From contig NW_014012501.1 in assembly GCF_000611645.1 (NCBI RefSeq), positions 1 through 15,941 of the forward strand: DNA of 15,941 nucleotides, written 5' to 3'. This DNA comes from Monoraphidium neglectum. Taxonomy: Eukaryota > Chlorophyta > Chlorophyceae > Sphaeropleales > Selenastraceae. Positions within the stretch are counted from its first letter, which is position 1. Each line of letters opens with the position of its first letter. The notes under the pieces are model-generated. The model worked only from the letters and a program-made list of their open reading frames with translations, was not told where the DNA came from and ran no database searches. Below, piece by piece: positions 1 to 7,839 of the stretch. The position numbers and the translations under genes were made by a program.

Positions 1-1343
1 TCCCTGACGAGTTCCACCTCAGCACCCTCGACGCAGTGCTGGGGGCGCTGCCGGACCTGCAGCCGGGGGTGAAGCTGCACTCGGTGATGGCGTCGCTCAT
101 GGACCGCCTCGCACGGTGGGCTGGGGCAAGAGGGCGCCACGTGGTGGCGCGTGCGTCTCGGGGGCGGCGAGCCGCTGCTGCTCGGCGCATTGTTTTTCTT
201 GGGATTTCAGACAACCCAAACAGCAGACGCGTGCGTGTCACACGGATTGGGGATGGATGAGCCCCACCAGGGTGCCTGCAGCCGGGGTCCGCATGAGGTT
301 GCCGGTAGAAACCAATGACACGTGGTCGGATCCGTCCCCGCTTTGCCCCGCCGCCGCCGCCGCCGCTGCCGTTGCGGCGCAGGTACGCGGCGTCCGACCC
401 CGCGGTGGTGGAGCAGCTGCTGGGCAGCCACGCGTTTGAGAAGTTCGTGGAGTCCATCAGCAAGGTGAGGGGGACCAGGTTGCCAACCGACGCCGACTGG
501 CGACGATTCAGCGACGTGAGGCGCGACGCTGCCCCCTCGTGTTGCGGCCATGACCGCGCGCCCGCCCAACGCGTCCGCCTGCTTGGACTGTACATCGACT
601 CCGACCACCCCCGGCATGCCCCACAGTGCCTCAGCCGCCCCCTGCCCTCTCTTGAATTGGCACCTGATTCCACAAGCGTGGATCATTCCAACAGCGTGCT
701 TCCGCGGCGCGCCTGACAACTCTTTCTCATCCCATTCCAGCCCATCCGGTCCTATCCTGTACGTATCAATCCATCGCACCCTATTCCATCCTGTCCCACC
801 CTATCCCATCCCATCCCATCCTGTTTCATCCAACTCTCTACCCTGTCCCACCCTCCTGACCGCAGGTGGCGGAGCTGCACGGTGACATCCCCGCGGCGTC
901 ACTCGTAGAGATGTATGTGGCCCTCATGAGGTTCACAGAGCAGGTGGGGGGGGGGCGCGTGTCGGCACCGCTGGCTGCTAGCGCCCGGGTAGCGTTCTCG
1001 ACCCCCTGCTTCCAGCTACCCTGGTAGAGCAGTCCGCGTATTGTTTGGTTGTACACTTTACTCACTGCGCTTCGCAACGTGGCAGATTTTTCTTGGCGGG
1101 GGAGGGGAGGGCACTCGAAGGGAGGGAATGGGCATGCTTTGAGGGCTAGGGTTCCACAGGGCTGCCGGCAGCCATTGCGAGACGAGCACGGTCGGCCGCC
1201 CTGCCTGCGCGCAGGGCGGCACGCGCAGACACGCCTGCTGGCGCTTTGCAGCCCTCTGCCTCCCTTCCTGTGCGGACGCCCCCACACGCCTTGCCCTCTC
1301 TGTGTTGCCGGCTCCCCAAACCCGGGTTACTCACGCACGCTCA

Positions 1344-1378
<35 letters not shown>

Positions 1379-1380
1379 GT

Positions 1381-1427
<47 letters not shown>

Positions 1428-3647
1428 GTGCCCCAGGTCCACCCAGAGCGGCTGGACAATGTCAACAGGGTGCTGGGTGCAGCCCACACGGCGCTGGCCG
1501 CCAAGGTGGGACCCCGCGGCCCGGCCGGCCGAAGCGCACCTGTGCGCCAGCTTGCGTCCCAGCATGCGAACCGCACAACACCGTGCTTCGCCGCCGGCAG
1601 CTTCTGCGCACTTGCGCCCTCGCCGTGTGCCCTGCGCCAGACTGGCCACGCCAGTATGACGTCACGCCAGTCTAACGCCACAACCGCCCCCAACCGATGT
1701 TGACAGGGCGGCGTGTCGGGCGAGCCCAAGGCGGAGAAGGCCCTGGTGGCGCTGCTGCTGGCGCCGCTTGGCAAGTGCGCCCCCGTGGCCGTCCTTGGGC
1801 TGGTGAGTGGCCCCCTTTGCAAGCAGGAGACCTTTTGTGTCTGCACACTCGCTGCATCGCTGTTTCTTCCTTCCGCCAGCTGGGCTAGCATTACCAGGCA
1901 GAAAGCGGTTGGAACGGGGAAGGACCTGTGAGGAAGAGCAGAGGCTGACCCCGCCGGACGCGGCGAGGGCCCTCGCTCCGCCCCCACTGCTCCTGCCTCC
2001 ACAGCTGCGGCCCTCCACAGGCCGCCGTTCCCGCCTACATGCACTGATTCAGACAAACGGCAAACCAATGCTTCTGCCGCACCCGGCCCATCCCAAACGC
2101 CCTCCCTGCAGAGCAACTTCCCGCCGCTGATGGGCCTGCTGCCCCCACGCACACACAAGGACGTCGCAATCAAGGTGGGGGCCCCAGCACCCCCTATGGT
2201 GGCCCCATAAGCTTCAGCCCCCTCCTCCTAGCGCCCGCCCGCCCAGCTCATGACAGCCCGTTGTGCCTGGCGGTGCCTTGGGCCCCGCCCCGGCGCAGCC
2301 AGTGCCACCTCCAACTGCGAGCTGACGAGCTCTCGAAGCGGTGCTCCCAAGTCCAGAGCTTTGGGGGATGTGGGTGTCCAAATTTTAATTGGGTCGAAGC
2401 GAGGGGTGCCGGGTTTGCCACCGCCCACCGCCCCGCCCCCTGGCGGCGGTCAAACCTGTGTTGACCGCAGGTCGTCCAGACGCTGCTCAGCCACGGCGTG
2501 CGCGTGGGCAGCCTGGAGTCGGTGCAGCAGCTGTTCAGGTTCATAGCGCCCCTGGTGGAGGAGGGGCCCGCAGAGGACGAGCCCGACGACGAGGTGCGCC
2601 GCTTGGGCACACACATGTGTGTGAGGGTGTGTGTGTGGTTGGGGGGATGGGGGCAATGGGTGCGTCTATGTGCTCGCGCGTGATTTTTTATCAGTTTGCT
2701 TGTGTACTTGTGCGTGAGTGCTGGCTTGTGTATGTGTACATGAGAGAGAGGAAGTCTGTGCCTCGCGTTTGTGAGTAGGTCTGTATGTGTCAGAGTGGGG
2801 GTGTGTGCGGGGTATGCGCGCGTGATCATGCTGTCTTCATGCTGGGTCCTGCCGTCGAGGGGCTTGATCCGTTGGGTGCGCTCGCGTCGTCCTGGCGGCG
2901 CGCCGTGTAACCTTTGCACCGCAGGCACACGGCGCGCCTGCCAGCCACGCGCCGGCGCCACCCCTCCCGTCAAGGCTCCTTTCGACGTGTCAATCGCAAC
3001 CACCTGGGTCCCAATCGTGACCTGCAGACCCCACACGCACACCTCCATTGCATAACATCACGTCATGCTCCGTCAGCAGTGACCAAACAACCCTGCAGAC
3101 AGGGGTACACCCTGCCTCCAGGGCAAGAGGGTACGCAACCGTTTTCTCCTGCTGACGTTCTTACATCATTTGTCTTTTGGCCCTCTCGCCCACGACAAAC
3201 GGCAGGACATGGAGGACGAGCAGCTGCTCGTCTCGCGGCTGCTGCACCAGCTCGCGTCCGACGACCCCCAGAAGCACTTTGCCATTCTGGCGGCGGTACG
3301 CACCCACCTGGAGCGCGGCGGGCCGCGGCGCATGCGGCACACGTTCCCGGCGCTCGCCTTCTGCGCGCTGGAGGTGAGGCGCGCGCGTGCGCGTGCGCCC
3401 CCTCAGCCCGGGCAGCTGCCAGCGGTCGCGATCTCGGGGCCTGCTGCCGTCTCTGCATCTCAGTAGGGCGGGGCCCGCGCAACGCCGCGCCTCGGCGCCG
3501 CCGCCTTCACTTGCGCGCCGCCGCCGCCGCCCCGCGAGCAGGGCGGGCTCGGCCTTGCTGTTAAGTCCGCGTCTTACCTAACTCCCCATCCCCCCAGGTC
3601 GTGCGGCGCCTCATCGCCGCCGGCGGCCCCATCACCACGCCAGACAA

Positions 3648-3678
<31 letters not shown>

Positions 3679-5416
3679 AGCGCCGCCGCCGACGCGGGCG
3701 CCGCTGCCGCCGATGGCGCGGACGCCGCCGCCGCTGCGGGAGGCGCCAGCGCGGAGGGTGCGCTGCAGTGGCTGCTGGGCGTCGCGCTGGCGCTGTCCGA
3801 GGTGCCCGCGCCGCTGCAGGCGCTGCGGCTGATGCTGGTGGCGGGGCACGTGTGCAGCGAGGAGGCCGGGCTGGAGCTGCTGACATACGAATTCTTCGAG
3901 CAGGTGCGGCTGGGGCCGCCCGGCCTGCGGGGCTCCCTAGAGCTGGCCTATCCGTCAGCACATCTCTCCCCTTGCCAACCCAACTCGACCCATCCTCACG
4001 TCCTCATCTCATTTCACGCGTGCTTTTCAAAATCCCACTGGGCCCCCCAACCCCATTCCCAAAGGCTTTCACTCTGTACGAGGACGCCATTGCGGACTCG
4101 AGGGCCAAGGTGCGTGGACGTGTGTATGAATGTGCGTGCCTGCGTGTGTGTACGCGGGCGTGTGTGTGCGCGCGCATGTGCATGTAGGAGCGTGTATGCG
4201 TGCTGTGCAGGGCGTGCGCACACGTGTGTATTTGTGTGTGCATGTGCATGTGTATATGCCTGTGTGTGTGTGTGTTTGGTTGATTGCATGCGTGAGGGCG
4301 TGTGTGCGTGAGCACTGGTGCCTACGATCGTGTGGGGGTGTGGGCGCGTGTATGTACGCCTGTGCGCGTGCCCATGGCGCCATGCGCACACATGTGCGTG
4401 TGATGTCAAGCTCACCACGGCGCAAATCAAGGTACACCCCCATGCCCGCCCCGGCCGTTCCCATCGTACAACCCCAACCCCTGCTCCTCCGCGCCCTTTT
4501 CCCTCAAACCCACACACACATACCATACCCCCCCATCACAACCCCAGGTCACGGCGCTGCAGGCCATCGTTGGCACCCTCCACCGCTGCCACAGCATCAC
4601 CCCAGACAACCGCGACGCCCTCAGCCAGGCCGTCGCCGCCTACGCCGCCAAGCTCCTGAAGCGCGCCGACCAGTGCCGCGCCGCCTGCGGCACGAGCCAC
4701 CTCTGGTGGCAGGACGGCCCCGCCCCCGGCGCGCAGCCGAAGCCCGCGCCCGCCGCCGCCGCCGCGCAGCCGCCGGTGCGGGACGCGGCGAAGGTGATGG
4801 CGGGCCTGAAGCGCGCCCTCAAGGCGGTCGGCGCCGCAAAGCAGCAGCGCGCGGCGAGCGGGCTCGCGGCGGCGCGGGCGGCGGGCGGCGGGTCTGGGGG
4901 CGGCGCGGGCGGCAAGGCCGCGGCGGCGGCGGCGGTGCACCTCGGGCTCTACGTCACAATTGCCAACCACTACCTGTACTATTTCGAGAAGGGCGTGAGC
5001 GAGATGAGCGCGGGCGTCGTGTCGCAGGTGGGCGGGCGGGCGGGGCCCACCAGGGCCGCGGGGGACGTGGCCGGGGTCCCGGGCCGAAGAACGCCCCACC
5101 TCTAACAGCATGCACCGCGGCGGCATGCGGCGCCGCGCTGGTCGTCACGGCCTCAGCTCCCATTTTCGACCCACACCGCACTTTGTCTCCGCCGCCGCCC
5201 TCCCGCCCCCCCTCGTTCACGGCGCGGCGCGGCCGCCCTTTGCCCCGTGTGCAGCTGCTGGAGCTCGTCAGCAGCGAGCTGGCCGCAAATGCAGACGCCG
5301 TTGAGCCGGACGTCGCCGCCTTCTGGGAGGCCACAAAGCGCCACATCGCGCACCAAAAGGCGCTCGAGGCCGGCGGCGGCGGTGGTGCCGCCAAGTACGC
5401 AGCGCTGAACGTGTGA
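1..5416 (+). CDS. VPS35: VPS35, retromer cargo-recognition subunit (3' part, 5' end outside window)
   Basis: Twelve exons can be read: 1-115, 383-464, 866-943, 1437-1505, 1707-1802, 2112-2174, 2471-2593, 3206-3373, 3598-3903, 4065-4109, 4548-5027, 5255-5416. The reading frame begins at base 3. Joined, they give 594 residues without a stop; the first intron is phase 2 and the rest phase 0. Family signatures in order are PDEFHLSTL (fragment residues 1-9), VHPERLDNVNRVLG (exon 4), HTFPALAFCALE (exon 8), YEFFEQAFTLYEDAIADSRAK (exons 9-10), VTALQAIVGTLHRC and AAKLLKRADQCRA (exon 11), NHYLYYFEKGV, and the plant-like C-terminus KYAALNV. VPS35 is the alpha-solenoid scaffold that joins VPS26 and VPS29 on endosomes for retrieval of sorting receptors; this part is the C-terminal, VPS29-binding half. 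It is longer than the equivalent part of plant or animal VPS35 because of Ala/Asp- and Ala/Gly-rich insertions in exons 9 and 11. Identification is confident. Exact splice sites are inferred from frame and homology. Confidence 0.95.
730..860 (+). repeat. Degenerate CCCAT/CCTAT pyrimidine-rich repeat in VPS35 intron 2
   Basis: Imperfect five-base units of the kind CCCAT, CCTAT and CCTGT fill the 3' part of intron 2 (465-865), up to the acceptor at 865. The tract is C/T-rich on the sense strand, so it probably serves as an extended polypyrimidine tract. The rest of this 401-base intron shows nothing recognisable. Confidence 0.6.
1332..1426 (+). repeat. Compound microsatellite (ACGC)n-(CA)n in VPS35 intron 3
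   Basis: An ACGC tetranucleotide run at about 1332-1379 passes directly into an uninterrupted CA run of about 21 units (1384-1426). The CA run stops about ten bases before the acceptor of exon 4 (AG at 1435-1436). The rest of intron 3 (944-1436) has a G-run just after the donor and no other visible feature. Confidence 0.9.
2605..2830 (+). repeat. TG-rich tract in VPS35 intron 7
   Basis: The 5' part of the 612-base intron 7 (2594-3205) is dominated by TG/GTG/TGTATG on the sense strand. It opens with a 16-bp perfect palindrome (CA)4(TG)4 at 2608-2623. No open frame here resembles VPS35, and the flanking exons join in frame without it. Confidence 0.75.
2892..2944. repeat. Long GC-rich inverted repeat (hairpin) in VPS35 intron 7
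   Basis: GGCGCGCCGTGT at 2897-2908 is the exact reverse complement of ACACGGCGCGCC at 2927-2938, with an 18-base loop. Allowing one bulged T (2939), CTGGC (2892-2896) pairs with GCCAG (2940-2944), extending the stem to 17 base pairs. It lies in mid-intron, about 260 bases before the exon 8 acceptor. Confidence 0.85.
3649..3750 (+). repeat. VPS35: GCC-GAC coding repeat (Ala-Asp tract) in VPS35 exon 9
   Basis: Repeated GCC GAC codons, then GCC-rich codons, encode an acidic Ala-Asp tract that grades into poly-Ala, at about fragment residues 282-315. It sits between the conserved VVRRLI segment and the conserved LQWLLGVALALSEVPAPLQALRL segment. Plant and animal VPS35 have a variable loop at this point. 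The tract is probably a disordered insertion produced by triplet expansion. Confidence 0.7.
4110..4340 (+). repeat. TG-rich tract in VPS35 intron 10
   Basis: About 230 bases of TG/GTGCG/TGTATG sequence start right at the donor of intron 10 (4110-4547). They include a pure TG run of about eight units near 4260-4276. The strand bias matches intron 7 and is opposite to the CA tract of intron 3. The remaining 3' part of the intron is C-rich and ends in a short CACACACA run and the CCCCAG acceptor. Confidence 0.75.
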
Positions 5417-6298
5417 CGCGGCCTCCAGGGGCGATGCGGTGGGCGTTGTTGCAGCACTTTGAGCTGCTCTGGGGTTTGACTTTTGGCCGGCGGCCCCATG
5501 CTCTCTGTGAGCAACACTTGACTGCAAACTGCATGCCGTCCGCATGAGTGGTGCCGTGCCAAGCAGTTGCGGCGTGATGCAGGGCTCTCGCTTTACAAGT
5601 ACGGTAATGCATGTGAAAGGCCCGCATGCGCGCACTGGCAAGTTTACAAGGCCAGTTATGGGTTCGGAACTTGCACGTGCTGCGAAAGCATGTGCATTGC
5701 ACACGCGCGTCCCGAGAAAGCTTTCTCGGAGGAGTGCTGCTTCCCATGGCAGCCGCACCACCCGATCTGGGTGCCAACCGGTGGGGCCAGCTGAGGGCGC
5801 TGCCGTGTGCCATACCGCCGCTGCTTGAATCGCGGTGGCTGCAGGCAGCCTCAGCGTTCGACTGTAGACGAGTCGCTGTGAGCGGGATGCACATCTGCTG
5901 CTGCGCTCAGCCGCCAGCATCCCTAGTACTGCCGGGCGCGAGCAGCTGGCCGTCTACTCAACGAAGCGCCCCGCTGCTGTTTGGCTTGAAGGCGGCAGCT
6001 GCATTTTGCCTGCAGGTGCGAAGGTATGACGAGATACAATTACCCAGCGAGGATCAACTTGTGCGGCGCTTGAAGGTTTGCGCCTCGCAGCGCCTCGAGC
6101 ACAAGCAGTTAGTTTGCAGCGAGAGCATGCAAGACAGCCTGCACCGCCACCACCCAAGCCACTGCCAGTTTGTAAACCAGCATCTCAAACATTGATCTGC
6201 CGCGGCAATTGAGCAGCATGGCCGCCATTGCTGCCCAAACCACCATGCAACCCAACCACCGGCACCCACCGCTTGCGATCGCGCATGAATCGCAACCA
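5417..6298. other. Convergent 3' flanking region of VPS35 and the minus-strand small ORF
   Basis: GC content drops and no homologous coding sequence is visible. TGTAA-type poly(A) signals are present on both strands. On + the first after VPS35 is at 6171-6175. On - they appear as TTACA at 5593-5597 and 5644-5648, in two copies of TTTACAAG. Open frames on both strands (for example 5626-6195 on +) have no recognisable protein features. An 18-bp perfect palindrome lies at 5712-5729. Confidence 0.5.
5712..5729. repeat. 18-bp perfect palindrome
   Basis: CCGAGAAAGCTTTCTCGG reads the same on both strands with no spacer (two 9-base arms). It lies between the two convergent genes. It could be a dimeric protein-binding site or a 3'-UTR stem; there is no further evidence for either. 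Confidence 0.6.
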
Positions 6299-6475
6299 TC
6301 AGTCGCCATGCTTGTAGTGCCTGTCGCTGTCCGCGCCGACCTCCATAATTGCATGCGCTGTGCCCATAAGCACGTAGCCAATTATTAGGCCTGCCGCGAC
6401 ACCCAGCACCAGCACCACCCCAAGCTCCAGTGGCGTCACGCGCCCCCCGCGCCCGGCGAGCAGCGAGCCTGACAT
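6299..6475 (-). CDS. Possible 58-residue single-pass membrane protein, family unknown
   Basis: On the minus strand an ATG at 6475 opens a 58-codon frame ending in TGA at 6299-6301. The frame stays open a further 51 bases upstream but has no other ATG there, so 6475 is the natural start, with G at -3. The product starts MSGSLLAGRGGR. One strongly hydrophobic segment (about residues 17-38, LELGVVLVLGVAAGLIIGYVLM) follows, then a short charged tail ending DRHYKHGD. The basic residues before the membrane segment and the acidic/His tail after it resemble small subunits of organelle or ER membrane complexes. I do not recognise a specific family. Codon use is less GC3-biased than in the flanking genes, and an upstream spliced exon cannot be excluded. 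The hydrophobic block is the main evidence, so this could still be a chance ORF. Confidence 0.45.
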   Translation of the reverse strand: MSGSLLAGRGGRVTPLELGVVLVLGVAAGLIIGYVLMGTAHAIMEVGADSDRHYKHGD

Positions 6476-6482
6476 CACAGTC

Positions 6483-6507
6483 ACTGTACACGCGAGGTGT
6501 ACAGTAC
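6483..6507. promoter_or_regulatory. Inverted repeat with three GTAC cores upstream of the small minus-strand ORF
   Basis: ACTGTACAC (6483-6491) and GTGTACAGT (6497-6505) are perfect 9-base inverted arms around a 5-base spacer. Each arm contains GTAC, and a third GTAC lies at 6504-6507. The element is 8-32 bases upstream of the minus-strand ATG at 6475. GTAC is the core bound by SBP-domain factors, including the copper-response regulator CRR1 of Chlamydomonas. A regulatory role here is inference; an mRNA hairpin in the 5' leader is equally possible. Confidence 0.4.
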
Positions 6508-6526
6508 AAAACTGCCCAATCACCAA

Positions 6527-7662
6527 ACCTGCAAGCTGCGGTAGCGCATCAGGACTGCTACGGGTCCGCGACGCTCAACAAGGACACAAGCAAATCGATC
6601 TCATGGCACTGTTGGGCGCTTCAAAATGTAAAAATATCTTTGCAACACAACGCGGGGATGTCGGCACATTCGTTTGCAACTGTGCATGTGTAGACGCATG
6701 TGCGAGCAAACTTCCCACAGCTGCTGGCAGGGCGGGACTGCACACCACTACACCACAGTCATGGCCATGCTCTGTTTTCGGCTTGAATTATTGTTGACTA
6801 TGATCAATACACCCCATTACGATAGTCACTGCACAATCATGCCGGCTTAGTGCAGGGCATTTCTGCAGCCTCGATCCACGCTGCGAAGCTGGCGAGGATC
6901 GACGGTCACGCCGCTCATGCACGGCCTTGCAAGCCCAACCTCTTGCCTGACGCAACTGTCAACGCATTGCGCATAGCATCTGCAGCATGCAAGGTTTGCT
7001 GCTGCATCTGAGAACGCCTCCTGCGGCACTTGCACAGGTGCATGTGTCGACAGCAGCAGGGACAGGTGTTGACCCCTATGGACCCCTGATGAGGTTGAGC
7101 CGCTCCGAGCTCGCTCCCGCCCCTCAGATGCCCCTATAAGTCCTGCCTTGCACTACAGGAGGCCATCTACCTGCCCGTATGGCGTTGCACGGCTCAGGCG
7201 GGGCCCCGACCCAGGAACCAATGCCCAACCCCCAGCCCACTCGGAGCGCCAGGAGTGCGCGTGTGACCACGACAGTTGTAAAAAGCGACATATGTCCATA
7301 TCGCAGGTGCACGTGGCATGCGCGCAGGCCAGTCAGCGCAATGCCGCGTGTGTGGAGAGCCCTGGTTGTGGTCGAACAGTGCGGCGAGCCCGCATGTGAT
7401 ATAACGACACCCTGATCGGTGGAATGTTTGCGCCTGATTGCGGCCTGGTTGTGGCTGCATAGACGTGGTAGCCTTTTCTGGCTTCTCACCCGCTGCTTTT
7501 TCTCAGCGTTCATTGGCGTCGCCCCGCATTGCACCACAGCAGTATTTGCATCGTGTGGCCGCGCAATTGGGTTGCGCCTATACCAAACACCGGTGCAAGT
7601 CCCTTTCCGACTGCACCAACGCAAACCAGGAGACCCCGCGAACAGCCGAGCCGGGCTCCAAT
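6527..7662. other. Probable divergent promoter / 5'-UTR region
   Basis: This 1.1-kb segment separates the start of the minus-strand ORF from the ATG of the repeat gene. It is less GC-rich than the genes, with AT-rich patches near 6620-6645 and 6780-6830. A short stem (GACTAT / ATAGTC) lies near 6795-6830. The plus frame of the repeat gene is open from 7438 to 7662, but it contains no ATG before 7663 and has no recognisable features, so I treat it as leader. No RNA gene was recognised. Confidence 0.4.
7134..7140 (+). promoter_or_regulatory. TATA-like box, candidate for the repeat gene
   Basis: CTATAAG follows a CGCTCCCGCCCCTCAG stretch, in the correct orientation for the repeat gene and about 520 bases before its ATG. 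Use of it would imply a 5' leader of nearly 500 bases. A second weak match (CCTATACC, near 7576-7583) is closer to the ATG. Neither is supported by more than sequence similarity. Confidence 0.2.
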
Positions 7663-7839
7663 ATGGAGGCCACGGCGCAGAAAGCGCACGTCCCTCTTGG
7701 GACGTGGCGGTCCAAGCTGCAGCAGGCCATGCGCCCAGTTGTGCACCGCCGCCCGCTGACGAGCGCGGCTGGGCGCGCGAATGCTTCCGCGGACTCCAGG
7801 CCGCTGGCCCCGATGATGCCAGCCTCTGGCAACGGTGCC
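7663..7839 (+). other. N-terminal leader of the repeat protein, possible transit peptide
   Basis: Residues 1-59 contain nine Arg/Lys and only two acidic residues, many Ala/Ser/Pro, and a short amphipathic stretch (TWRSKLQQAMRPVVHRR). They contrast sharply with the Glu-rich body. This composition fits an algal chloroplast or mitochondrial transit peptide, but there is no clear cleavage motif and Glu at position 2 is atypical. Confidence 0.35.

Noticed and set aside
1331..2173. 280-codon minus-strand open frame with a Val-Cys tail
   Set aside because: The tail is the microsatellite read backwards, and the rest is antisense to VPS35 exons and introns.
3200..3560. Alternative reading of the VPS35 exon 8 region as a separate minus-strand gene
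   Set aside because: The plus-strand exon carries conserved VPS35 residues; the minus frame is an Arg/Ala-rich shadow.
4130..5416. 428-codon plus-strand open frame covering the end of VPS35
   Set aside because: Only its last part (5255-5416) is in the VPS35 frame. The rest runs through a TG-rich intron and exon 11 in the wrong frame; the spliced model explains the conserved residues.
5626..6195. 189-codon plus-strand open frame downstream of VPS35
   Set aside because: No domain, no GC3 bias like the neighbouring genes, and competing long frames exist on the other strand in the same place; chance absence of stops is the simpler reading.
7438..7662. In-frame extension of the repeat gene upstream of 7663
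   Set aside because: Open but without an ATG, rich in Cys/His/Gln unlike the gene, and more likely 5' leader. An upstream spliced exon is not excluded.
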